Part shown: in pieces, positions 49,020 through 59,744 of the stretch
Layout: every line of letters begins with the position of its first letter
How positions within the stretch are numbered: the first letter of the stretch is position 1
Assembly (NCBI GenBank): GCA_963969395.1
Contig: OZ017796.1
Location: 42,894,243 to 42,958,242 of the forward strand
Length of the DNA stretch: 64,000 nt
From: Pseudoscleropodium purum
Lineage: Eukaryota; Streptophyta; Bryopsida; Hypnales; Brachytheciaceae
Direction: 5' to 3'
Translations under genes and position numbers: made by a program
The notes under the pieces: generated by a model
Databases searched by the model: none
Told to the model about the DNA's origin: nothing
The model's input: the letters and a program-made list of their open reading frames with translations, nothing else

Positions 49020-52000
49020 TTCAACCTTTGAAAAAAATACTTGATCTTTGAAAATGTCAAAGAAAATGTCCCTTCCAACCTGTCTCTAAAATTTGTCTAT
49101 TATTTATTATTAGAGGCTCAAAATCTCTACTTGATTTCTAAAGATGAGAGTTAGCTTGATTTTACATGTTCACTTAGTTCCAAAGTTTTCAGAAAAAAAA
49201 TAATTCTACATTGCCTAAATGAAGTCTGAAATTCTACTATAAAAACGATTCTTGCCTTTCACTTAACTATGAGCAATTAAGCTCCTACTAATTCTAATTT
49301 ACATATTTCACATAGGTTGTTTTACCTCTTACTATCCCACTTGTATAAAGAGCTTGTCTTTTTATCTATTTCTATGTACACGGAATAAGTGGCTTCTAAA
49401 GCTTTGTGAGATAGTTGTTGAATATTTTGAATATACCACCACATTGGATGATTGAAACTCCACTAAACACTTCTAGTGCAAGGTAAATAAGAATATGGCT
49501 CTATTTGAATTTGTTTAAATTTTTAAGTAGCCATTGGTTAAACTACCATACTACATGGTGGTCACTCTTTGTAAACACAAGCCTATACAATGATCTTCAT
49601 ATTGCTAAAATTTTACTTATTTTTTATTTTTACATAACAAGAATATCATTTATTCTTAATTTGTTCATAATCTAAAATTGAATTTTATTTCTAGAAAATA
49701 TAATACAATGGCTAATAATAATTAACTAATACAATTGAAAAATTATAGATTATGGATTGTATTGTGCAACTTTTATTGGAATATCTTTGAACTTTAAACT
49801 TTTTATGGGTCGGAGTGTACATTTAGCTCATTGGAAGATGTTGGAATTCTTCATTTAATATGTGGTTTTTATGCTTTTTGATTCTCTTTCATGATTGCAA
49901 AGGCTCTTAGTCCGGACCTTTCTTTTTGTAGGTGACACTTTGAAAGTCCTTAAGATGTGCAGTGTATTAATTTAGAGATCTTTGTTGTCTAAAGCGACTT
50001 TTAGACCTTTATAGAGAAGAATCTAAAAGAAATATTGTTATTTTCAATTGAAGATGACACCTTCATTGGAGACTTCCAAAAAAGTGAACCTTAAAAATGG
50101 GTTGTGGATAATCTTCTACATTATGTCTTGATTCTTGTGCCCTTGCATTCATCTACTCTTATAAGGAGGACAAAAGACCTTTGGCCTCTTTCTATTTGCA
50201 TTCTTTGCCCCCTTCCTACTTTGCTATTAACAATGTTGGAAACCGCAAATGGAAACTTCAAAGTATCTTAATTAAAGATTATTATTGATGTTTAGTACAA
50301 AGTAATCAAGGTCTATATGTGGAATCAAATAGCTTTAGAACTCCTTTCTCCCTCTTCCCTTCTAGAGGGACGGATTACAGAGCTTTTGCATTCTAAAAAA
50401 GCCCTTAGGGCAGCAACTCCCTTACAATAAATTTGTACTTATGAAACTCATATTTGCACTTATTTGTAAATTTAGGGTATCATGGTTCTTCTTTTGATTG
50501 ATTGTTTAGGATAAGAGATTTTAAAAGACATGTAACTTATTAAAGTATAATAAGTATCAAATGAATGTAGTTGAGTGGTAATTTTTGTGATGTGCATTTC
50601 TAATTTTGAAGTGATAGTTCTAGTCTTTTAGCCTTTTGGATGTGAATTTAGGAATGCTAATTTGGTGTTATTGTTAGCCTAGTTGGACTTATATTTGGTA
50701 GAAGGTAGTCATGTTACCAATTGTAGTTAGGTTTTTGGATTCCCTATTCCAAACGCTACCAAGTTCGAACACCAGAGAATGATCTATATAAGGTTAGTGT
50801 AGTGTGTTCAAATGTCACTTTGTACTTAAGTATTGAAGATAGAATAAAAATTCCTTTTTATTCCCACTAAATAGCCTAAGAAACACTCAATAGTTCATTA
50901 TAAGATAAAAGACTCAGCATGCATGTCCCTGTCCTGTCTAGTGTACTACTGGCTCGTGACAATAGTTCAATGTGGATTGACTTGTGTATGAATGTAGTGT
51001 AGGACTTAGACTTTAGTACAGCCCACTATAGTACTTTGAAAATAATACAAATATATGTATTCAATATTTCAAAACAAAGTAGAATTAAGGGTTTGGAAAG
51101 GCTTACAATAAGTCACCCCAAGGCTCTAGGACAATATGGCCAATATCAAGGGTTAGTACGATCTACAACCCCAAAATCATAATAAATCAAGCAAGATACT
51201 TATTGTTTTACTAATAACTCACTAGTAACCTCACCTTTACTCCACCAATGAACCCAAACAGTCTCTTCCCTTAATGTTATTTCTTTTATTGAACAATAGG
51301 TCTACCATGCATGAGAAGTCTCTTTCCTTTCTAACCTTCTTTTTAAAATACTTAAACAAGTCCCTATTACTCCCACCTATAATCTAGACTTATAACCAAA
51401 TCCTAAGTTACCCTAATCTAAACCCTAAGATTCTAAACCTTACTAGGAAGACAATATGGTCTTTTGATTATTCAATTATAACTTAATTATTTAAAAGATT
51501 AAAATAAGTTTCCTAAATTCCAATTCTTTAAATTACCAAAATTTAAGTTAAGTTTTAAATGTAAATTCAATTTCTTAAATTGAAACTTAAATCATTTACA
51601 AACGACAATAGGTTCCTTTTTAAATTTATATCAATTGGGTATTTTTGAAAATTAATAACTTTTTACTGTAGATTTTGATTACTGTAATTTCAAAACCAAT
51701 AGGTAAAATATTCTATAATCTATGATAAATAATCAAAACTTAACTAAATATTTTGTAATATGAATTTAAAGTATAAGGGAAAATATCCTCAATTTATCAC
51801 TGAATCCCTAATTGTGTAACAATGACTTTTAACTGTAAGAATTGGTTATATTTGGAAATTGATAACTTGTAATGAACCCAATAATTTCAATAATTTTAAG
51901 TTCCAGCAGCCCATATATTCTATATTTTATTATATAGAATCAAATTTTAATAAATTGAATTATTATAAAAATTCAAAATGCGAACTAAAACTCCTAAATT

Positions 52001-52966
52001 TACAGCTAAATCTCTAACTTAAACTTGAAATAAGAGGTCATTAGCTGTAAAAATTGGGCAAATTCAGAAATCAATCCCTTTGACACATGATGTACAAAAT
52101 CAGTAAACTAAAGTCCATTAAGAACCTTATTTTATAATGTGTCACCAGATTTCAATAACTAATTAAAAAAAAAAAATTTATATTAATAACTTCAAATCAT
52201 GGAGATCAAAATCTTAAAGTACACAGCACCCAACATCTTTCAATTATGTGACAATAAGTCCTCTGGCTGTAAAACTTAGTCAGATATTAAAATGCATAAC
52301 TTTTACATACAATGACCAAATTCAGTATTCTAAACACGATTAGAGAATCTTTACTATAATGAATCACCAAACATCATAATTTAATTAAATAAACAGAAAT
52401 AATAATTTTAAAAACATAAGACGAAATGCCTGATTTGTGCACCCTCCCAGCACTTTCAATTACACTAGCAAAATAGCAGCATTGAAACAACACATCAACA
52501 ATTGATCACACCGCACTCTTGACAAATTCAGTACAATTCGAGAGCAAACAACAATTTTTTATTTTATTTTTTTATTAAGCATTAAGATTTACAGCACAAT
52601 TTCAGCGCACCAAGAAACACACAACACAGGAGAACGAACAAAAACGCAAGAGAGAAGAAATTGCAAGAAACAACAAAAATATAGGTTGAATTCGGGGGTG
52701 ATCAGAAAAGCTGTGAAACGCTTCGCGGCCGGCGCGACTTCTCTGTGCACCTCTTGAAACCCTAGGTTCCTTGTCTTTTCCATTTCCTTGTCTTTTTCCT
52801 TATCTTTCTCCTTTTTCTTTAATTTTTATCTTTTTCTTTCTAGAACTTTAACTTTAACTTTTTCTTTGCTTTTTTGCCCTTTTCTAGTAATTTGTAGCTA
52901 CTCACTAAAGTATCTTTTTACTTTTTGGACACTTTAATGCATTTAGAAGTTACTTTTACACTAAAA

Positions 52967-52970
<4 letters not shown>
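49020..52970. other. AT-rich intergenic spacer
   Basis: No protein-like frame, RNA gene or clear repeat was found across this long AT-rich stretch. Confidence 0.5.

Positions 52971-52971
<1 letters not shown>

Positions 52972-53026
<55 letters not shown>
52972..53026. repeat. (TA)n microsatellite
   Basis: About 27 uninterrupted TA/AT dinucleotides just before the CpG-dense patch. Confidence 0.95.
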
Positions 53027-53028
<2 letters not shown>

Positions 53029-53094
53029 GTATGAAATGTCATAGAAAATCGAAAAAGTTCTATAAAAAGCTGAAAAGCTAGACTACACCAACTT

Positions 53095-53276
53095 AGGCAG
53101 GGTTGATAGGACGGTCGGACGTCCGGGACGTCCGGATGCGAACGTTGTGTCTGCAGCGTCCGCTGACGTTCGCGGACGCTGTCCGCCCCGTCCACCCCGC
53201 CCTACCCGTCTGCCTTCCGACGACGGGAGGGACGCGGCGTCCGTGTGGACGGACGTCCGGGTTACGGACACCTTTT
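53095..53276. other. CpG-dense patch next to the copia insertion
   Basis: About 180 bp holding roughly 29 CpG dinucleotides, surrounded by AT-rich DNA. It contains several GGACGTCC-type palindromes (53118, 53129 and 53250 regions). The patch seems to continue briefly after the copia element (gggcggacgtagagattcg at 58249), so the copia inserted in or beside it. No gene was recognised. Confidence 0.6.
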
Positions 53277-53531
53277 TGTTAGAGATTCTGTACATACTAG
53301 CGTAGACCATGTACAGTTAGCCTTAGGAGTTGCTTTAGACACTTAGTTAGTGTTAGAGTCCATGGGTATTGCTCGTAGTCAAAGGCAGTCCAATGTAGTT
53401 AGTTATCCCACATGGTTTGTGGATAACTAGGAAAGGCTTCTCGCTTAAGTTGAGCCCACCTATGTGGCTTGGTATCGTTCTACCATCTAAGTAAAGCCTT
53501 TCTCTCATAACATAACTTTGTAATCTCAATA
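53277..53531 (+). repeat. 5' LTR of the copia element
   Basis: 255 bp starting TGTTAGAG and ending CTCAATA. It differs from the 3' LTR at four positions, all transitions. The terminal dinucleotide pair is TG...TA rather than TG...CA. Confidence 0.93.
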
Positions 53532-53789
53532 GGTTATGGGCCCACGCACTTGGAGTTGCGCTTGAGGGAGAATTTCATATCATTTGGAGACGATCTTGGA
53601 GCTTGGAGGAGCAATCAGTGTTTTGTGTCTTATTCACCTACAAACCATATGGTGTGAGTTATTTGGGGCTTTTGTTGGTTGGTTTGTGAGGTTTTGAGTG
53701 CATTTTGGGTGAGAGATTGCTTATGGTAGTAATCACACCTTGTGAGGGCTGCTTGCATGCTCCTAGTTTGAGTTTGTGCTTAGAAGAGT

Positions 53790-54140
53790 ACACTGAAAGC
53801 CCATTGAGGGCTGATTATGCATTTGGGTGCATTGTTGATTGTGATTATGGCAATTGCAATCTAGTGAGAGTCTTTTGTGAGGCTTAGAAGCACCTTTGGG
53901 TTGCTTGAGGTATTTGCTAATCCATTGAGGGCTGATTTGTGCCCTTGTGAGTGAGTGAGGCAAAAGAGTGGAATTTGCCATCCATTGAGGGCTGAGTTGT
54001 GTCCTTGTGAGCCTTGTGGAGCCATTGAGAGGCAAGTAGGCTACTTCGGAGTTTGGGTGATCCAACTAAGGGTGTTGGAGGCTATTGTTGCCCTTGAGGT
54101 GCTAATTGTGAGTAGTAGCCTCCATTTAGGGCTGATTGGA
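53790..54140 (+). repeat. Degenerate repeats in the copia leader (ccattgagggctga)
   Basis: The motif ccattgagggctga or a close variant recurs at about 53800, 53921, 53982, 54012 and 54120, often followed by tgtgcccttgtga-like sequence. It lies between the 5' LTR and gag. It could be leftover tandem duplication or an RNA structure element. Confidence 0.7.
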
Positions 54141-54527
54141 AGTTTGGAGCTTCATTAGGGTCTAAATTGGAGGTGGAGAAGATGTTTGGGGGGCCTCGGT
54201 CGGGTTTACTGTTTTCGGACGGGTGAGTTGGCCATGGCTTGGTTTCAAGAAGGTAGAGAATGGTTTATTGATTACAGGACCAAGGTATGGTAGAGGATGA
54301 AGGTCATGTCCAGGTGATGAGCCATGCCTGTGGACTGCGATTGGATTTGTATGCCTGCGCGGGCAGCTAACATGAATGTAGAATGCTTGGGCTGCTCGGG
54401 CGAAGTGCCTCTTACTATAGCGGACTTCTTGGTACTTAAGGCCATGTAGTTTTGTATTGTGCAGAGAAGTGCAAGTGTAAATAATCGGAATTGTTTTCAC
54501 TCATTTGAATGCTGCATTCAGAGCCGA

Positions 54528-54558
<31 letters not shown>

Positions 54559-54563
54559 CTTTT

Positions 54564-54745
54564 CTGTGACCACTTGTATCGGCTGCCAGCCGACACTAGC
54601 TGAAGAAGACCATTTTTTGTTTTTTTTATCTATAACCACTTGTATCGGCTGCTAGCCGACACCAGCTGAAGAAGACCATTTTTTGTTTTTTATCTGTGAC
54701 CACTTGTATCGGCTGCCAGCCGACACCAGCAGAAGAAGACCTTTC
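54564..54745 (+). repeat. Three 64-66 bp tandem units with internal hairpin, just before copia gag
   Basis: Units start at 54564, 54630 and 54694, each with accacttgtatcggctg followed by ccagccgaca. The CGGCTG-C-CAGCCG palindrome in each unit would form a short stem. A poly-T run precedes the array. The gag ATG follows 35 bp after the last unit. Confidence 0.88.
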
Positions 54746-54779
54746 CAGTGAAATCCAACACAATGGAAGCTGCGTCACC

Positions 54780-57700
54780 ATGGCATCCAGTGGAAGAGAG
54801 GGCGTGCGCATCATCGACAAGTTTGATGGAGAGAACTTTGGCATGTGGAAGTTCAAGATGGAGATGATCCTTGCGGAAAAGGACTTGTGGGACGTGGTGG
54901 ATGGGAGTGAGGAGCCTCCAAGTGAAGATGCGGATCCAAAGACCAAGAAGGCATGGGAGAGGAAGGAGAAGAAGGCCTTTGCTCTCATTGCCATCAACCT
55001 TGTAGATCACCAAATTACACACATTTGCCATTGCAAGGGACCAGCCCAAGCGTGGACCACCCTTTGCAACATCCATGAGACCAAGAGCCTCTCCAACCTC
55101 CTATTTCTTCGCCGCAAGTTCTTCACTAGCAAGATGCAAGAGGAGGACGATTTGTTGGATCACGTCAACAAGGTCAAGGCTCTTGCGGATGAGTTGGCTT
55201 GTTTGGAGGCGCCCGTGACCGAGGGAGATGTGGTGATGACCTTGTTGGCAAGCTTGCCATCGTCTTATGAGTTCCTCATCACCGCATAGAGACGAGGCCC
55301 ACCAAGGAACTGACCATGGAGTTTGTGACCGCACGCTTGATGCATGAAGTGACCAAACGCAAGGAGAATGAGGCCCAAGAGGAGGGATCAGCGCTTGTCT
55401 CAAGACATGAAAAAGGTGGCAACACCAAGGCGTCCAAGGAGACAAGGACGTGCTTCAAGTGTGGTAAACCGGGCCACATTGCTAGGCATTGTAAGATCAG
55501 CCAAGGCAAGGACAAGGCGAGTGCACACCCAGCTTCCAAAGAGGAGGAAGAAGAGGGTTTTGCCTTTGCAGCCAATGGAAGAGGGGAGAAGGCCAACATG
55601 TTCACTTGGATTGTGGACTCGGGGGCCATGCAACATATGACCAACCATCAAGATGCCTTCCACACGTATCAGCCCATTTCGGGGAAGAAGATTTATTTGG
55701 GAGACAATGGCATGGTGGAGGCCCTTGGCATGGGGGAGATCCTTGTAGAGGTGCAAGTGAAGGGGAAGACCAGGAGGATCCAAATCCAAGAGGTGCTCCA
55801 TGTCCCCAAGTTGCATGCCAACTTGCTTTCGGTGAGCAAATTGTCTTTGGGAGGTTTAAAAGTACATTTCAACATGGTGGGGTGTGTGGTGCGTTCACCA
55901 AGTGGAGTTTTGATTGCATCAGCCCCTCGTGAGGGCAACTTGTACCACCTCCATTTCACCAAGGTGAATGGCACTTCCTTGGCGTGTATTGTCCAAGGAT
56001 CAACCCATGAAGACCTTGTGGAGCTTTGGCATAGGAGGCTTGGGCACTTGAATGTGAAGAGCATGAAGAGCCTCCAACACATGATGAAGGGTCTGAACCT
56101 CTCTTCTTGCAAGCATGATTAGAGTTCTATGGTGTGCAAGGGGTGCATTGAGGGCAAACAAGCGAGGCAGCCCTTCCTCAAGGATGGGGCAACGCGCGCC
56201 ACCAAGCCATTGCAGCTTGTGCATTCGGATGTGTGCGGGCCAATGAAGACCACGTCCATAGGAGGAGCAAGGTATTTTGTGACCTTCATTGATGATTTCT
56301 CTCGCAAGATTTGGGGGTATATGCTGAAGTGCAAAAGTGAGGTGTTTGGGCGTTTTGAGACTTGGAAGGCCCTCGTGGAGGCTCAATCGGATTGCAAAGT
56401 GAAGGTGCTACGGTCGGATAATGGAGGGGAGTATGTGTCCAAGGCCTTTGAGGCGTACTTGAAGGCCCATGGCATTGAGCACCACACTTCCGCACCCTAC
56501 ACCCCTCAACAAAACGGCGTAGCGGAGCGTGCGAATCGTACCATTGTGGAGATGGCAAGGGCCATGATTTATGGCCAAGGTTTGAAGCTTGAGCTTTGGG
56601 GGGAGGCGGTGTCCACTGCGGTTTACACGAGGAACCGGTGCCCCACCCAAGCGTTGACAAGCAAGACACCGCAAGAAGCTTGGAGTGGGACAAGGCCCCA
56701 CGTGTCTCACATGCGCACCTTTGGGTGCATTGCCTATGCATTGGTCCCAAGTGCCAAGAGGACGAAATTGGATCCCAAGGGCATCAAGTGCCTTTTCCTT
56801 GGTTATTGTGAGGGAACCAAGGCTTATAGGCTGATGAATGTGGAGACCAAGGCCATCCTCAAGTGCCGAGATGTGACCTTTTTGGAGGATGGAGGAGCTG
56901 ATTCCAAGCTCTTGGAGATGAGCCCAAGTGGGAGAAGTGGAGGACCAGCCCAAAAGATGGGCACAACTCCAAGAGTGCACATAGAAGATGGAGATGAAGA
57001 TGAAGAGCAAGGTACTGAAGATGAGGACTTTGTGGAGCCCAAGAAGAAGGTGACCACACCTCAAGTAAAGAGATCAGCGGCGGCTTCTCCAAGCACTTCA
57101 CCAAGGGAGCAAGAGCATGATCAGCCCTTGGAGGAGCAAGATCAGCCCATTGGTGAGGAAGATCAAGGCACGGAGGAGCCACGTTATCCAACGAGGACCC
57201 GCAAGCCCCCTGGAGATTGGTGGCTGAATCACATTCTTCCCAAACAACAAGAAGAACAAGCCAATGTGGCTTTCCTTGGAGATCCATCCACGCTTGGAGA
57301 GGTGTTGCGTTGTGAAGATGCAAGCAAGTGGGAGGTGACCATGCAAGAGGAGTACAAGGCCCTCATTGACAAAGGGACATGGGAGCTTGCAGCCCTCCCT
57401 CCCAAGAGATCAAGTGTGAGTTGTAAGTGGGTTTTCTCTACCAAAAGGGATGCTTTGGGTTACATTGTGAGGTACAAGGCAAGGTTGGTTGCTAGGGGGT
57501 TTTCCCAAGTGGAAGGGGAGGAGGTCATCTACATGGATCAACCCCAAGGCTTTGTACAAGAAGGCCAAAAGCATTTGAAGTGCAAGTTGAAGAAGGCACT
57601 CCCCGGGTTGAAGCAATTGGGGAGAGTTTGGGATCGAGATATTGATGGCATGTTTGTGAGGAAAGGGTTTCGAAGGAGGCCATTTGGCTAAGGTAGCTCT

Positions 57701-57969
57701 TGGCTGATGTTGGTCTTGCGCAAGAGGGGAGCACACCCACCTGGTGTGACAACCAAGGGGCCATTGCTTTGGCCAAGAATCCCACCCATCACTCTCGGAC
57801 GAAGCACATTGATGTGCGCCACCATTTCATTCGTGAACGAGTGGAGGATGAGGTGATTGAGCTCAAGTATGTGCCTACCAAAGCTATGGTTGCTGATGTG
57901 TTGACCAAGGCCCTTGGGAAGCCACAACACCAAAGCTTCATTGAGAAGATGGGGCTTCGCGCCTTTTGA
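54780..57969 (+). pseudogene. Copia gag-pol polyprotein, broken and RT-deleted
   Basis: The ATG at 54780 starts a UBN2-type Gag (DKFDGENFGMWKFKME). A TAG at 55287-55289 with a frame change interrupts it; the frame resumes at about 55292 with CFKCGKPGHIARHC (zinc knuckle). Then come protease WIVDSGA, pre-integrase HRRLGH...CKGC, an in-frame TAG (56120-56122), and integrase with HSDVCGP, RSDNGGEY and QQNGVAERANR (the D, D, E residues). RT keeps KWVFSTKRDALG and RLVARGFSQVEG, then jumps in frame to IYMDQPQGFV. After FVRKGF it is lost, and RNase H resumes at 57700 (WCDNQGAIALAKNP, TKHIDVRHHFIRE, VADVLTKAL). The YVDD catalytic region is deleted. Codons are much more G+C-rich than the host flanks. 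Confidence 0.93.
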
Positions 57970-57987
57970 CCACTCTCAAAGTGGGAG

Positions 57988-58242
57988 TGTTAGAGATTTT
58001 GTACATACTAGCGTAGACCATGTACAGTTAGCCTTAAGAGTTGCTTTAGACACTTAGTTAGTGTTAGAGTCCATGGGTATTGCTTGTAGTCAAAGGCAGC
58101 CCAATGTAGTTAGTTATCCCACATGGTTTGTGGATAACTAGGAAAGGCTTCTCGCTTAAGTTGAGCCCACCTATGTGGCTTGGTATCGTTCTACCATCTA
58201 AGTAAAGCCTTTCTCTCATAACATAACTTTGTAATCTCAATA
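57988..58242 (+). repeat. 3' LTR of the copia element
   Basis: 255 bp, preceded by the polypurine tract aaagtgggag and followed by the target duplication ctttt. Four transitions separate it from the 5' LTR (about 98.4 per cent identity by hand alignment). Confidence 0.93.
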
Positions 58243-58249
58243 CTTTTTT

Positions 58250-59740
58250 GGGCGGACGTAGAGATTCGTCAACCCTAAACTTAGGATTGTCACATAGAAT
58301 GAAATGTAAAGAATTGCATGGTTTTCTAGTATTAGAAAGTTGCATTGGGAGTTGAAAAGATGAAGAGGGAGTGGTATTTAGGCTTTTTCCAAGTTGGTAT
58401 GGTCACCAACTTTGAGAGAGCTGATTGCATGTCCTAGCCAAGTAGGTTGTGTAATTTCTTTTGTTTTGGAGAGTTTATGAGATGATGGAGTGTGAGTTAT
58501 GGGTATAGTGTCAAGAAATTTAACATGTTAGTGGAATAAGTATGATCGGATGTTGAACTTGTAAATTAAGAAAATTGTAAAATTTAAATCAATGATATAC
58601 TCATCAATTTGAAATAATATGAAAATCTTCATGGTCAAATTGGTCTCTTTGTAATGTATATGGATGTTTGAAATTGTCAAAATTGATTGAAATTATGAAG
58701 GAATTTGTGAGCCTAATTGGAGGTTATGTGTGTGTTTGTATGGTTGCTATATGACAATTCAAGTTGGAATTAAGTTATAGTGTGAGTTGGTTGTGTAAGT
58801 GGCTTAATGTAATGAATAAAAGAAAATTGTGATTCTAGTGTATGAGTGCAATTTTGTGTAGTGATATATTTGGCTATGAAATTCCAAGTTGGATATTTGA
58901 ATTTAAGTCAAGATATTTTGATTTTAGATTTAGAATCTATTAGCATAGATTCACTACTTAATTGTCTGCCTTAGAACAAGCTTATTTTACTAAAAAGATA
59001 ATTTTTTAGTCGGTCTTTGTTTTCCTTCAACAGTAGGTCTATAACAAGAAAACTTATCTATACCTGGAAGAGAAAGGCAAGACATTTAGTTTTTATGACT
59101 TCTTGCATAATTATGAATATGATATGATGAATATTTAAAAATTTTGATATGTTATAAGAAGTAATGACAGTGATTGCTCTTGAATCTAAATGAATTTCAA
59201 TTTTAATTAAATTTAATATTCACATTTATCCTAAGAATCATTATACAAGTGTTATCTTTATACATATGATATGTTTATTATACGCTTATGCCAAATTAAA
59301 AACCCATCTTTAAAAGACTTATTACCCCAATCTTCCTTGTACATCATATCATAAGAGTTGTTGCCCAAGGAAATGCCATCAATAAAAATAAGCACTTTGA
59401 TAATTACAAGTTGTTGTCACTCTACTCTCAATATGTTTCTTTGCTTAAATTTCACATTATTTTGGAATATTTGTATATTACATGACCCAAATGAACACAA
59501 AGAACTTTCAATAGACAATAGTGTCATATTTGATTGTTTTTTTGCTATGATTCAAGGACATGATACTTTTAAACAAGAAAGAAAAATTTAGAAAGATCAA
59601 CATACAAATCTTAGCTTTAATTACAAACCATATAACCAAATCTTGTACATATTTCTTAATGGGTTGCAATAAATTTTCTATACAACCCAAAGCTCAACTA
59701 CATACTATGCATTAATACTTCTTACAAACCACTATTGTAA
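58250..59740. other. Spacer between copia and NLR gene
   Basis: AT-rich DNA with no recognised gene. The part nearest 59.74 kb should include the 3'UTR of the minus-strand NLR gene. An open stretch at 59358-59591 has no recognisable features. Confidence 0.5.
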
Positions 59741-59744
59741 TTAA

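Larger units (their letters stand above)
53277..58242 (+). mobile_element. Young Ty1/copia LTR retrotransposon lacking the RT core
   Basis: About 4.97 kb bounded by two 255-bp LTRs and the 5-bp target duplication ctttt (53272-53276 and 58243-58247). Order: LTR, long leader with short repeats, Gag, protease, GAG-pre-integrase zinc finger, integrase, partial RT, RNase H, polypurine tract aaagtgggag, LTR. This integrase-before-RT order defines Ty1/copia. The catalytic palm of RT is deleted, so the copy cannot move by itself. Confidence 0.95.

Noticed and set aside
53083..53310. Open frames in the CpG-dense patch
   Set aside because: High G+C content lowers stop frequency; the translations are Arg/Gly/Pro-rich without motifs.
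54626..56750. Several minus-strand open frames of 100-218 codons
   Set aside because: They are shadows of the plus-strand copia gag-pol, whose coding motifs are unambiguous.
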